Notes: a model not told the origin generated them from the letters alone. Positions 8,627-16,469 are shown, counted from the stretch's first letter. The stretch is 17,469 nt of DNA from Oceanococcus sp041624435 (GCA_041624435.1 JBFJVB010000061.1:1-17469); one strand, 5' to 3'. Numbers and translations are program-made.

Positions 8627-9702
8627 GGTTGCGTGGCGCCGATCGCGTCCACCCGATCGCCGGCACTGATAAAGCCCTGGCCTGCGGTGATGACGCGCAG
8701 GGACTCGGGCAGGCCGCCGAGCCAGATCGTGGCATCGCGGCTCTGCACGATCCTGGCCGCATGAAACTGCACCAGACCCTGAGCATCCACACTCTTGATG
8801 CCGAAATCGCCGTCCTCATCCAGGGCCAGACTGGCGGGCTCCAGTTGGTGTGCGCGGACTTTCTCCAGGGGCAGGATCAGCACCGCCGAAGCCCCCAGCA
8901 ACAGCCGCCCCGTCTGCCTGGGCACTTCCAGCTCCACCAGAAAAGTGCGAGTGGCTGCATCCGCCTGACTGGCCACAAACCGCAGTGTGCCCGCCACACT
9001 CTGACCACCCGCCAGCGTAGCCTGCGCCGTTTGACCCCTCTCGAGATAGCCGACGACATCTTCGGAAACGTAGCCGCGCACCAGGAACGGCTCGGTCTGA
9101 ATGATGCGCCCCAGCGCATCGCCCACGCTGACGAAGTCGCCCACCTCCACCATGCGCTGTTCCAGCACACCGGGAAACGGCGCCTTGATCACGGTATGCT
9201 CAACGGCATCGGCCCAGCGCAGAACATCGGCCTCTGCCGCGACCTGATTGGCCCTGGCCGTCGCCAGTTCGACCGGACTCTGCAAGCCCTGACCCTGCAT
9301 TCGCTGCGCCGCTTCATACTGCAGCTGACGCTGTTTGAGCAGAGCTTTCGCCCGAGCCAGTTGCAGCGGCGCATCCTTGGCGGCGAGCCGCAGGATGACG
9401 GTGCCGGCCGCAACCGACTGCCCGGCCTCGACCGTGACCTGCTCTACCCGTCCGCTGGTCTCGGCACGAATCAGCACGCTGCGCAGCGGAGCGGTCCGCG
9501 CGCTCAAACGCGCTTCCCGGGTTAACCACTGGGCCTGCGAATCCAGGGTGCGTACCTTGATCCTTGCCGGCGCGCCAGGCTCCGCAGCACTTGCCTGCGG
9601 ATCGGCTGAGCGCCCCAGCACCCCGCTGGCCAGCCAGAGTGCAACCAGAACCAGGATGGTGCCGGCAATCCAACCGGGGTGAATCCTGCGCATTGCTTCC
9701 AT
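8623..9702 (-). CDS. RND efflux membrane fusion protein (HlyD/AcrA-like adaptor)
   Basis: This 359-residue periplasmic adaptor links the RND permease to an outer-membrane channel. A single N-terminal membrane segment (about 11-28) has no lipobox cysteine, so it is probably anchored by this helix rather than by lipid. Two lipoyl half-motifs (about 76-110, with GRVEQVTVEAGQSV, and 168-200, with IKAPFPGVLEQRMVEVGD) flank a short alpha-hairpin coiled coil (about 112-168). Beta-barrel and membrane-proximal regions follow. The start at ATG 9702 has AGGA placed six to nine bases upstream, overlapping the TAA of the regulator gene. A second ATG at 9693 is possible. It is the middle gene of the regulator-adaptor-permease operon. 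Confidence 0.93.
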   Translation of the reverse strand: MEAMRRIHPGWIAGTILVLVALWLASGVLGRSADPQASAAEPGAPARIKVRTLDSQAQWLTREARLSARTAPLRSVLIRAETSGRVEQVTVEAGQSVAAGTVILRLAAKDAPLQLARAKALLKQRQLQYEAAQRMQGQGLQSPVELATARANQVAAEADVLRWADAVEHTVIKAPFPGVLEQRMVEVGDFVSVGDALGRIIQTEPFLVRGYVSEDVVGYLERGQTAQATLAGGQSVAGTLRFVASQADAATRTFLVELEVPRQTGRLLLGASAVLILPLEKVRAHQLEPASLALDEDGDFGIKSVDAQGLVQFHAARIVQSRDATIWLGGLPESLRVITAGQGFISAGDRVDAIGATQP

Positions 9703-9711
9703 TGTCGATCC

Positions 9712-10197
9712 TTAGTGCGTGTCGGCGTCCAGGGCTTCGATAAGCGCCGTGGTCGATGCCGCCGCCGTGTGATAAAAACGCTGCATTTCCGCCAGACGTC
9801 GCTGCGCCCCCTGCCAGTCGGACGGCAACTGGGCCTGGGCCTGTTCGGCACGGCGCTGACTCACCCGCATGCGCTCCACGTAACCGAGCAGCAGGCGGGC
9901 GAAGGGATTTTCCGCCAGCTGATAGTAATCCTGGCGATCACCCGGACGGGTGACGCGCTCAAGAATGCCCAGGTCACGCAGCATGCGGGCATTCGTGCTG
10001 ATGCTGCCGCGCGAAACCTGCAAACGCTCGGCCAGTTGGGCGAAACTGCAAGAGCCATCGTAAATGATGAAAAAACCCCACATCCGCCCGGCGATACGCG
10101 GCAAGCCATCGGCTTCGGCTGACAGGCCCATCTGCTCGATAAACGCCTGCGCAGCGGCCTCAGCGGCTTCTGACCTCGGTGAATTTTCGGCATCCAT
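9712..10197 (-). CDS. GbsR/MarR-like winged-helix transcriptional regulator
   Basis: This 161-residue DNA-binding protein is the first gene of the efflux operon. GLPRIAGRMWGFF (31-43) is the characteristic N-terminal segment of GbsR-type regulators. The winged helix spans about 50-95: SFAQLAERLQVSRGSIS is the helix-turn-helix and ERVTRPGDRQDYYQL the wing. The C-terminal part (about 100-158) is helical and probably mediates dimerisation. ATG 10197 was chosen because the family conservation begins shortly after it; no strong ribosome-binding site is visible. The position directly upstream of the pump genes, with only nine bases to the adaptor start codon, suggests autoregulation and ligand-controlled repression of the pump. 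The ligand is unknown. Confidence 0.88.
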   Translation of the reverse strand: MDAENSPRSEAAEAAAQAFIEQMGLSAEADGLPRIAGRMWGFFIIYDGSCSFAQLAERLQVSRGSISTNARMLRDLGILERVTRPGDRQDYYQLAENPFARLLLGYVERMRVSQRRAEQAQAQLPSDWQGAQRRLAEMQRFYHTAAASTTALIEALDADTH

Positions 10198-10217
10198 GAC
10201 GGGCCCGCACTTGTGTT

Positions 10218-10240
10218 TAGTTATGACTGAACGAACTATA
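10218..10240 (-). promoter_or_regulatory. Candidate promoter/operator of the efflux operon
   Basis: Between the DUF3604 gene end and the regulator ATG there is an AT-richer stretch. On the minus strand it holds a -10-like TATAGT (10240 to 10235). This overlaps an inverted repeat with arms TAGTT (10218-10222) and AACTA (10234-10238) spaced by 11 bases, and a GAACGAAC direct repeat (10229-10236). No good -35 hexamer is at standard spacing. An operator overlapping the -10 would fit repression by the GbsR-like protein, but this is inference. Confidence 0.35.
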
Positions 10241-10307
10241 CCACATGAACAAGCCATGATTGCGCGTACCCGACGCAACACTCAGTCAGCGGCGATTGCT
10301 TGGCGAA

Positions 10308-12479
10308 TCAGCCTGTGGGGCTGTACCAGATGGGCGAGGTCCAGGCCCGCTCCTGGATGGTGTCGGGCAAGTTGCTCTGACAGCAGCCCGACAGCGGATG
10401 CTCCGCGTCCACATCGGCGCAGCTCAGACCCTGCTCCGCCAGGGCTTGATTGCATTGCGCGCGATGCCAGCGACAGCGCGGGTTCTCCACCACCCGGGCG
10501 TAATAAAAGGCCGCCTGTTCGGGGTCGAACTGCGGGTCCTGCCAGACCGAGCACAGCTGGGCGAAACCCGCGCCCTGCGGCTGACAACTCTGCAGATCCA
10601 CGCTGGCGCCGTTGTCCGGATCTCCGGCCACCTCGTAAACGGTTTCGAAAGTCTGCTCGCCGTCCTTCCAGCCCTTGATGATCTGAATCCGCTGCAACGG
10701 CACGCCCAGTTCGTTGTCGCTGCCGGGGTCCATCAGGGCGGACACCGCAAACCGTGGGGCTTGTGCCCCGGGCGGGGCTAGCGGCAGTTCGCCACCCATC
10801 GGGCTGCCGCCGGCATAGCCCTGCCGGGCGAAATCCGCGCGCTCACACAGGTCGGCAGGATAGTCCCAGCCTCCGAACAGGCGGGCGACGATACGCGGCC
10901 CGGACGTACCATAGGCTTCGCGGCGCTGCATCGCATCGAACAGGCTGTCGCGGGTATTCTGCTCGGCCCACAGCACCGCCAGGCCACCGGCGCTGTAGCG
11001 CGACAGATTGCTGAAATCCGCCAGCGAGCCCAGGGCTTCCACCGCGGCGTTGTTGGCGGCACTGGCGCGACCGATCCGCTCGCTCAGGGCATCATCATTG
11101 GCCGCGACATGTCCCCGCCAGCCGTATTCCCGCACTTCCCCCGGGGTGGAGTTGTGCGTGTCGGTGCTGGCGATCAGACCAAACTTGAACGGGTTTTCCC
11201 CGGTATTGGCCTCCTCCACCAGGCCCCGCCGCAAGGCACCTCGGACGTAATCGGCCGGCTCGACACAGAACGCCGAAAAGCCACCGTAAGGCACTGGGGA
11301 ACGCGAGCAGGCCGGTGCGCAATCTGGACTGTCGTCCGGGCCACCGCTGCACACTTCCGTGGCAATCATCTCGAACTCGCACAGCTCATCGGCGGAACCA
11401 AACGGCGTGCCGTTACCGTTGAGACATTCCGAACTGCCCTTGTGCTGATAGATTTCCACCAGCGGCTCCATGCGCCGACGCTGCGCGGAGGTCGCCGCAT
11501 CATAGGGGGCGATATAGGTGTTTCCGTAGACGCTTTGCCCGGGCTCGAACATATCGCCGCCGCCCAGATTGGAGTTGTGCGGAATGGTCAGCACCTCGCA
11601 ACCGTCCCGGGCCTGGCAGCCCGCATCCAGCGCATTCCACAGTTCGGTTTCCTGATCCGCATCGTAGTAACTGATCGGGCTGGGAATCACCTGATCATTG
11701 CGAAACAGCACATTGCGATGCTTGTTATTGAGTTGCGGAATACCGGTGTATTCATAACCGGCGAAGGTGCTGAACCGACAGGGCTGGTTATGCCGTGCAG
11801 CCGTGTCCACCGCCTCGCGCCACAGCGCCCGATCGATCTCTTCGCACTGGGCAGGACTGTACAGACACGAGGAACTGCGATTGCCGACCGGAAACGCCAC
11901 TCCGAAGGTGGCCGCCACATAAGCGGCACTGTCGATCAGCGACGCATTGAGGCCGATGCTGTTGAGAAAATCCGAAACCAGCGGAATGCCGGTGAAAATC
12001 GTCACCAGCAGACTGTCTTCCTCGCTGCCGCGGATGGTCTGACAATACGGATCGTTGTACTGCAAGCTCGAGGGGTCGAAACACACCTGGGTTTCCGCCA
12101 GCCATTCGCTATGATCCGTCACCGCGGCAAAGTCCAGCGGGCGATCCAGCTGAATCGACCGCGTCGGCCGGCCCTGGTCATCGTAAGGCGCCATGCCAAT
12201 CGCCTCGCCCTGGGCGTAGCGGTAGGCATCATCCGGGGTGGAACGGGTCTGGAATTGCCGCGCATCCAGTGAGCGGCTGGTATGCACATGGGTATCACCG
12301 AAAAAAGGACGGCGCTGCGGCGCGAAATCCGCACAGGCGATCGCGGTGGCCGCCACCGGTCGCGCATCCCGACTGCTCAACGCTTCACGCCCGCCCTGCC
12401 CGCAGGCACTCAGCAGCAGCACTGCGCAGACCAGGCCGGCAATCGAGGAAAAAGGACTGCGTGTTGCAGAGCTGGGCAT
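10308..12479 (-). CDS. DUF3604 lipoprotein, cysteine-rich
   Basis: This 723-residue DUF3604 protein has a PHP-like metal-dependent hydrolase appearance. Residues 1-25 are a lipoprotein signal with lipobox LSAC, so Cys26 should be lipidated and the protein anchored in the inner or outer membrane. Family motifs are GDTHVHTS (61-68), AVTDHSEWLAE (119-129), IPHNSNLGGGDMF in the middle, and STDTHNSTPG in the C-terminal half. These His/Asp clusters look like metal ligands. It is unusually rich in cysteine for its size, for example in the regions around SDPDCAPACS-like spacing, RCRWHRAQC and SGCCQSN, suggesting several disulfides in the periplasm. No substrate is established for the family as far as I can say. 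ATG 12479 has AAGGGA seven bases upstream. It is on the same strand as the efflux operon but separated by 110 bases with its own likely signals. Confidence 0.88.
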   Translation of the reverse strand: MPSSATRSPFSSIAGLVCAVLLLSACGQGGREALSSRDARPVAATAIACADFAPQRRPFFGDTHVHTSRSLDARQFQTRSTPDDAYRYAQGEAIGMAPYDDQGRPTRSIQLDRPLDFAAVTDHSEWLAETQVCFDPSSLQYNDPYCQTIRGSEEDSLLVTIFTGIPLVSDFLNSIGLNASLIDSAAYVAATFGVAFPVGNRSSSCLYSPAQCEEIDRALWREAVDTAARHNQPCRFSTFAGYEYTGIPQLNNKHRNVLFRNDQVIPSPISYYDADQETELWNALDAGCQARDGCEVLTIPHNSNLGGGDMFEPGQSVYGNTYIAPYDAATSAQRRRMEPLVEIYQHKGSSECLNGNGTPFGSADELCEFEMIATEVCSGGPDDSPDCAPACSRSPVPYGGFSAFCVEPADYVRGALRRGLVEEANTGENPFKFGLIASTDTHNSTPGEVREYGWRGHVAANDDALSERIGRASAANNAAVEALGSLADFSNLSRYSAGGLAVLWAEQNTRDSLFDAMQRREAYGTSGPRIVARLFGGWDYPADLCERADFARQGYAGGSPMGGELPLAPPGAQAPRFAVSALMDPGSDNELGVPLQRIQIIKGWKDGEQTFETVYEVAGDPDNGASVDLQSCQPQGAGFAQLCSVWQDPQFDPEQAAFYYARVVENPRCRWHRAQCNQALAEQGLSCADVDAEHPLSGCCQSNLPDTIQERAWTSPIWYSPTG

Positions 12480-12698
12480 GTTTCTTCCCTTGTTACCAAC
12501 GGTTCAGGGCTTGGCCAGCCGGTTATGGCAGACTGATTTTGACCGTCGACAAGCACCGCCGGGCGCAAGCTCAGGCCCAGAACCACTGGCCATACTGACA
12601 GCTCAGTCTGGCATCGCGCCGATTAATTGCAAGCGGCAGCGTTGGACTCCCGATCGCAAGCGTATGCTTGTCCTTCAAAACTTTGAAGAATGCCAGCC

Positions 12699-13103
12699 AT
12701 GCCCGAAATGGAAGGAATCTCCGATATCCGCATCTGCGGCATCGATCCCATGCGCCCGCCACGGGTGCGCAAGGAACCCTACATCGATTTGTATTTCCAG
12801 TTGACTCATCAGGCCCCGGTGCGCTGGTGCGAGGATTTCAATCAGTTGATGCTCAAGAGCAAGATCAAAGCCCGGATTGATCCCAGTGCCGGTCTGATTA
12901 TCGAAACCTGGGTCCAGAACATGAATCAGATCGAAGCCGCGCTGAGCGCACTCAAGCGAGCCATTCATGCCTGCAACGATCAGTTCATCGCCCGTTTTCA
13001 CGCGGAAGCCGCTGCGGCCCTGAAAGCCGGCGCCACGCTGAACGACGAGGGTGAACAAGGCCGTTTGAACCGCATCATCAAAAACCTGCACTATGAGGAC
13101 TGA
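12699..13103 (+). CDS. Conserved-looking hypothetical protein, cytoplasmic
   Basis: This 134-residue protein has no signal peptide or membrane segment. I do not recognise it. Visible blocks are DIRICGIDPMRPPRVRKEPY (9-28), YIDLYFQL (28-35), a helix starting PVRWCEDFNQLM (40-51), a strand GLIIETWV (65-72) and a long helix (76-100) continuing into an Ala-rich segment. The alternation suggests a small alpha/beta fold, which is inference. ATG 12699 was preferred to 12690 because the purine-rich GAAGA at 12685-12689 would leave no spacer to 12690; 12708 is also possible. Codon use matches its neighbours. It is divergent from the DUF3604 gene (219-base gap) and convergent with the S4 protein gene. 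Confidence 0.72.
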   Translation: MPEMEGISDIRICGIDPMRPPRVRKEPYIDLYFQLTHQAPVRWCEDFNQLMLKSKIKARIDPSAGLIIETWVQNMNQIEAALSALKRAIHACNDQFIARFHAEAAAALKAGATLNDEGEQGRLNRIIKNLHYED

Positions 13104-13129
13104 GCGCAACTCAAGCGCCCCGGCACTGG

Positions 13130-13342
13130 CTATTTGAGGCGGAGCTGAATCTTTTCCTCGGCGAACTCGATCACATCGCCGGCAACCATTTTCCTGCGTT
13201 TACGCGTTTCGACCTCGCCATTCACCCGCACCAGAGCATCGGCGATAGCCTGTTTCGCTTCTCCACCGCTGGCCACCAGACCCTCGAATTTCAGGATCTT
13301 GAACAGCTCGATCGGTTCATGCGACAACAGCACAACTCTCAT
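13130..13342 (-). CDS. ybcJ: S4-domain RNA-binding protein, YbcJ-like
   Basis: This 70-residue protein consists almost only of an S4 RNA-binding domain. It matches E. coli YbcJ (also 70 residues) in the pattern LKFEG...SGGEAKQAIADALVRVNG followed by VETRKRRKMVAGDVIEF (residues 17-60). YbcJ-like proteins are presumed to bind structured RNA, and a ribosome-related role has been suggested but not settled. The start ATG 13342 has GAGAG about eight bases upstream. It lies 65 bases downstream of the channel gene on the same strand and may be cotranscribed with it. Confidence 0.88.
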   Translation of the reverse strand: MRVVLLSHEPIELFKILKFEGLVASGGEAKQAIADALVRVNGEVETRKRRKMVAGDVIEFAEEKIQLRLK

Positions 13343-13407
13343 TTCCAGGCTCTCGATTCAAGCTTGCGGCAGCAGGGCCGGCGCGGGGAAACCAGCCGCC
13401 ATCACCA

Positions 13408-14955
13408 TCAACTGCCATCCAGATGAAAAAAACGCCGGATTCCGCGCAACATTTCCCGCTGCTGCTGCTTGACCATCTGGCGGCGCTGCGCATCGGCCAG
13501 CTGATCATGAGCAGAGGCCAGATCCGCATGGCGCTCGGCCATGACCCTGGAGATTTCATCGGCAATGCTCGGACGTGCCTTGATCAGGGCCTGTAGCGCC
13601 GGCTTGTCCAGACGATAGCACTCGGTATCGCTCAGTGCGACCACGGTGGCGGCCCGTTTGGCACCGGTCAGCAATCCCATCTCCCCAAAGAAATTGCCAC
13701 CACCATCGGCGCTGATCACGCCGATGCGGTGCCGCCCGCCCTGCTCCGCTTCCAGCACGACTTCCACCTGGCCACGAATCAGCACATACAACCAGTGAGC
13801 CTCGGTATCCTGTTCGGTAATCGTGTCGCCGGCGACGAACGGTGCGTATACCAGACTCGGCGCCAGAGCGGACCTCTCTTCATCGCTGAGCGCCGAAAAA
13901 ATCGGCACGCTGCGCAGAATCCTGACCCGCTGTTCCAGTTCCCGTTTGGCCGAACGCGCCGCGCGTTTTTCGTCTTCGCTGACCAGATGCAAGGTGGATT
14001 CGGGATAGGCGAAGCGGATATTTGCGCGCCGAAAAGCCGCATGAATCCGGGAGCGCACCGCAGAATCGGTCGGATCGTCCACCGCCAGATCGGTCAGCCA
14101 GTAGCGCACCGCGTAGTGGGCCACGCTGCCGTCGATGCCCTTGGTGATGCAGTCCGGCGCCGGCCGGCGCGCCACATTGGGAATCCTGGCCCGCGACAGC
14201 GCCTCTTGAACCAGAGCAATCACCTGCTGTGGCGAGACACTGAATGCCACGTTGAAGTTCACCCAGCGCCGCCATTGCACCGGCTCGCCGACGCGGCGCC
14301 CGAGAATCGAGAATTTGCCTTTCATCAGAATCGAATTGGGGATCACCACGGTCTCCCAGTCGCGGGTTTCGACCTGGGTCGAGCGCCAGCGAATATCGAC
14401 GATGCGGCCCACCACGTCATCCACCGCGATCCAGTCACCGACGCTGATCGAATTCTCCAGCTGCAGCGCCACCCCGCCCAGAATATTGCCCAGCGTGTCC
14501 TGCAAGGAGAACGCCACAATCGCGGTGATCACGGCGGAGGTGGTCAGAATACTGCCCAGATCGACGCCGATCTCGGAAAGGCGGTACATCCCCCAGACCA
14601 GATAGGCCACGAAAATCAGCAGATCTTCGAGAATGCTTGGCGGAGCGAAGTGCAGCCATGGCAGGATCACCCGGAACAGGAACAGCCCCGTCATGCGAAT
14701 CAGGCCGATGCCCATCACCAGAATCGCGCTGCGCAGTCCGGCCACTCCGGCCTGAGCCCAGCCGAAATACGCCAGCAGATTGGCGCCGATCAACAGCACC
14801 ACCCCCAGCCCATACAGCATCAAGGTGGAACTCACCGCCCCGCGTGCCGAGCTGGCGCGGCGCAGCAAGGTTCCGGCCAGCAACAGAATCAGGACGATTT
14901 GCAACGCCAGTGACACGCCATCCAGAGGGGCCAACACGCTTCGCCAGGGAATCAT
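13408..14955 (-). CDS. MscS-family channel with C-terminal cyclic-nucleotide-binding domain
   Basis: This 515-residue inner-membrane protein has membrane helices at about 12-32, 43-64, 72-98 and 110-128. The MscS pore helix and upper beta domain follow: about 134-162 with TAIVAFSLQDTLGNILGG, then ENSISVGDWIAVDDVVGRIVDI at 167-188. The vestibule-like region runs to about 320. A linker (325-348) leads to a cNMP-binding domain at about 350-460. Its phosphate-binding cassette FGEMGLLTGAKRAATV (423-438) retains the Glu and Arg that bind the cyclic phosphate. A helical Gln/Arg-rich tail ends the protein. This architecture is that of the bacterial cyclic-nucleotide-gated MscS-superfamily (bCNG) channels, which respond to cAMP or cGMP and often little to tension. 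ATG 14955 has AAGG six bases upstream; a TTG at 14970 in the same frame was rejected. It precedes the S4 gene. Confidence 0.92.
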   Translation of the reverse strand: MIPWRSVLAPLDGVSLALQIVLILLLAGTLLRRASSARGAVSSTLMLYGLGVVLLIGANLLAYFGWAQAGVAGLRSAILVMGIGLIRMTGLFLFRVILPWLHFAPPSILEDLLIFVAYLVWGMYRLSEIGVDLGSILTTSAVITAIVAFSLQDTLGNILGGVALQLENSISVGDWIAVDDVVGRIVDIRWRSTQVETRDWETVVIPNSILMKGKFSILGRRVGEPVQWRRWVNFNVAFSVSPQQVIALVQEALSRARIPNVARRPAPDCITKGIDGSVAHYAVRYWLTDLAVDDPTDSAVRSRIHAAFRRANIRFAYPESTLHLVSEDEKRAARSAKRELEQRVRILRSVPIFSALSDEERSALAPSLVYAPFVAGDTITEQDTEAHWLYVLIRGQVEVVLEAEQGGRHRIGVISADGGGNFFGEMGLLTGAKRAATVVALSDTECYRLDKPALQALIKARPSIADEISRVMAERHADLASAHDQLADAQRRQMVKQQQREMLRGIRRFFHLDGS

Positions 14956-15156
14956 TGCACGCCTTTCCAATCGGGCCTTGGATCATCCGTAGCTCAGCTC
15001 GCCCCGATCTTCGGGAACAAGCCTTCAGCACGACGGCCAGGGAAGGCCCCACACCCACGCCCGGCATTCTGCACGGGCGCGAGGCATTGCTCAATCCTTC
15101 GCCGGTTGCCTGCAAGCCCGGAGGATCACCCGCGCCACGCATCGAACCATGACGGC

Positions 15157-15360
15157 ATGAAGCCCAATCTGACTTACCAACCCGTTTCCCGGGTCAACGC
15201 CCAGCCAGGGCTCGCCCGCGCTCTGAACAATCCAGCCGAACTGGAAGCCGCCGTCGCCTGGGATCCGCCCATGGCCGCCATCGCCAGCCAGCACGCAAAG
15301 GCGCATGAACAACGGCAGCTTGAGTGCATTCTGAGCCCGCTAAGAAGCACCGCGCCCTAG
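15157..15360 (+). CDS. Possible small hypothetical protein (67 aa)
   Basis: ATG to TAG frame with natural-looking codon use and moderately high GC in third positions. The product begins MKPNLTYQPVS and contains AVAWDPPMAAIASQHAKAHE. No ribosome-binding site is evident, no family is recognised and there is no signal or membrane segment. It could be a chance frame in GC-rich DNA or a gene remnant. Confidence 0.28.
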   Translation: MKPNLTYQPVSRVNAQPGLARALNNPAELEAAVAWDPPMAAIASQHAKAHEQRQLECILSPLRSTAP

Positions 15361-15408
15361 AAGAAAACCGCGCGCGAAACCGCCAGGCTTCGGTGCGAAC
15401 CTGACAGC

Positions 15409-15433
15409 TTCGCGGCTGCAGCCGCTCCTGCAG
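15409..15433. repeat. REP-like palindrome
   Basis: TTCGCGGCTGCAGCCGCTCC-type element whose core GCGGCTGCAGCCGC (15412-15425) is a perfect 14-base palindrome, followed by CTCCTGCAG. It shares the TTCGCGGCTG...CCGCTCCT frame with the element at 17437-17460 and, inverted, with the GTAGGAGCG element at 1155-1187. Confidence 0.65.
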
Positions 15434-15509
15434 AGCCACCCCGCGGCTACCGCCCCAAGCCATCACCGGTTTGCTAAGGTTCTCATCTGGCTTGCCCTGG
15501 CTGCATCAC

Positions 15510-15947
15510 ATGCTTCATAGCTTGATCTACATCAGCAGCGCCGATCCGCCACTGTCGGACACCGCCCTGGACACGCTGCTGCGGCATGCCGAGCAGAACA
15601 ATAAACAACTCGGCATTACGGGTTTTCTGTGCAGCAACCAGGGGGTGTATTGCCAATACCTGGAAGGCTTGTCCATTGCGGTGCAGAGCCTGATGATGCT
15701 GATCAAGGCCGACCGACGCCATAAGGTCAACAAGGTGCTGAATCTGGGCGATCTGGAGCAGCGTCAATTCCCGAACTGGAGCATGCGGCGCATCCGCCTC
15801 GCGGATTTCGCCAGGAATCAGGACGAAATCGACCTGGAAACCGTCCTGAGTCGAGGATTTCTCGCCGCCGTATCGGATCAGGCGCTGGCAGAGCAGGTCC
15901 GCAAGATCATCCACCATATCGCGCTCCGAGACGCTGCGCAGCGATAG
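15510..15947 (+). CDS. Stand-alone BLUF blue-light photoreceptor
   Basis: This 145-residue protein consists of one BLUF domain plus a short helical tail, like PixD/BlrB. BLUF domains bind FAD and sense blue light by rearranging hydrogen bonds around the flavin. The key residues are all present: Tyr7 in LIYIS, the NN pair 30-31 in NNKQLGITG, Gln49 in CQYLEG, and Trp90-Ser91-Met92 in FPNWSM. These sit one residue before their counterparts in Synechocystis PixD (Y8, Q50, W91, M93). The start at ATG 15510 places the conserved Tyr at its usual distance; a TTG at 15471 would add 13 residues and is less likely. No output domain is fused, so signalling must go through a partner protein that is not evident nearby. 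It is convergent with an FMN-binding protein gene, 30 bases away. Confidence 0.92.
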   Translation: MLHSLIYISSADPPLSDTALDTLLRHAEQNNKQLGITGFLCSNQGVYCQYLEGLSIAVQSLMMLIKADRRHKVNKVLNLGDLEQRQFPNWSMRRIRLADFARNQDEIDLETVLSRGFLAAVSDQALAEQVRKIIHHIALRDAAQR

Positions 15948-15977
15948 CGCGTTCATTCCTGGTGGGACAGACTGGAT

Positions 15978-16436
15978 TTAAAGGCTCTGCGAGCTGGCCA
16001 GCAAATCCGCGACCAGGCACCAGCGCACATCTTCGGTGCCACCGACCAGTTCATAGGCCGTCACCTCCAGGCGCAGCAGCGCACAGGACGGCGACGACAG
16101 AAACGCTGCAAAATCCGGATGTCGAGCCAGATGCGCCTGAAAGGCCGCGGCGTGCTCGACTTCCGGCACTTCCGCGACCAGCCCGTGAGCGGTCAGGACC
16201 TGGCTGCCATTCGCCATGCCTGCGCCCCGGCTGTCGATCAGAATCGCGGCCCGGCCATCCGCGCACAGACTGCGGTATTTCAGGGTCTCGCGATAAGTGG
16301 CCAGAACCAGGTGGCGAATCCCGCCCACCGGGGTAAACGCCATCAGGCTGGCGTGTGGCTGACCCTGCTCCTGGGTGGCCAGCACGGCGAAACGAGTGGC
16401 TTGAAGCACCTGTTGGATTTCCTCACAGGGAGTCAT
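15978..16436 (-). CDS. Pyridoxamine 5'-phosphate oxidase-related FMN-binding split-barrel protein
   Basis: This 152-residue cytoplasmic protein has the PNPOx-like split-barrel pattern. A helix is followed by FAVLATQEQGQPHASLM (16-32), LVLATYRETLKYRSL (43-57) with the Thr-Leu-Lys FMN-phosphate region, and RAAILIDSRG (62-71). Later strands include VLTAHGLVAEV (80-90) and LLRLEVTAYELVGG (120-133). Proteins of this class bind FMN (some bind haem or F420) and many act as oxidoreductases or have no known substrate. True PdxH is longer and has further substrate-binding residues not seen here, so a vitamin B6 role is unlikely. The start at ATG 16436 has only a weak GAG upstream. TAA is at 15978-15980. 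Confidence 0.85.
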   Translation of the reverse strand: MTPCEEIQQVLQATRFAVLATQEQGQPHASLMAFTPVGGIRHLVLATYRETLKYRSLCADGRAAILIDSRGAGMANGSQVLTAHGLVAEVPEVEHAAAFQAHLARHPDFAAFLSSPSCALLRLEVTAYELVGGTEDVRWCLVADLLASSQSL

Positions 16437-16469
16437 GACGTGCTGCTCAATCTGGCAAAACCGCTAAGG

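Larger units (their letters stand above)
14956..15509. other. Gene-poor interval upstream of the channel and BLUF genes
   Basis: These 554 bases hold no gene I can support firmly. There is a short hairpin, CCCGA/TCGGG around TCT (15003-15015), in the likely leader of the channel gene. One low-confidence small reading frame (15157-15360) and a REP-like palindrome (15409-15433) follow. Promoters for the divergent channel and BLUF genes should lie here, but I see no convincing pair of hexamers. Confidence 0.6.

Noticed and set aside
8006..9525. Two long plus-strand frames opposite the RND permease and adaptor
   Set aside because: Both are full antisense shadows of genes with clear family motifs.
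11109..12272. Long plus-strand open frame of 387 codons
   Set aside because: It is antisense to the well-supported DUF3604 gene and shows no recognisable motif or start signal.
13104..13129. Intrinsic terminator between the convergent hypothetical and S4 genes
   Set aside because: No stable stem followed by a T-tract could be found in the 26-base gap.
13729..14913. Long plus-strand open frame of 394 codons
   Set aside because: It lies entirely opposite the MscS-cNMP channel gene. Its product is His/Gln-rich low-complexity sequence typical of antisense frames in GC-rich DNA.
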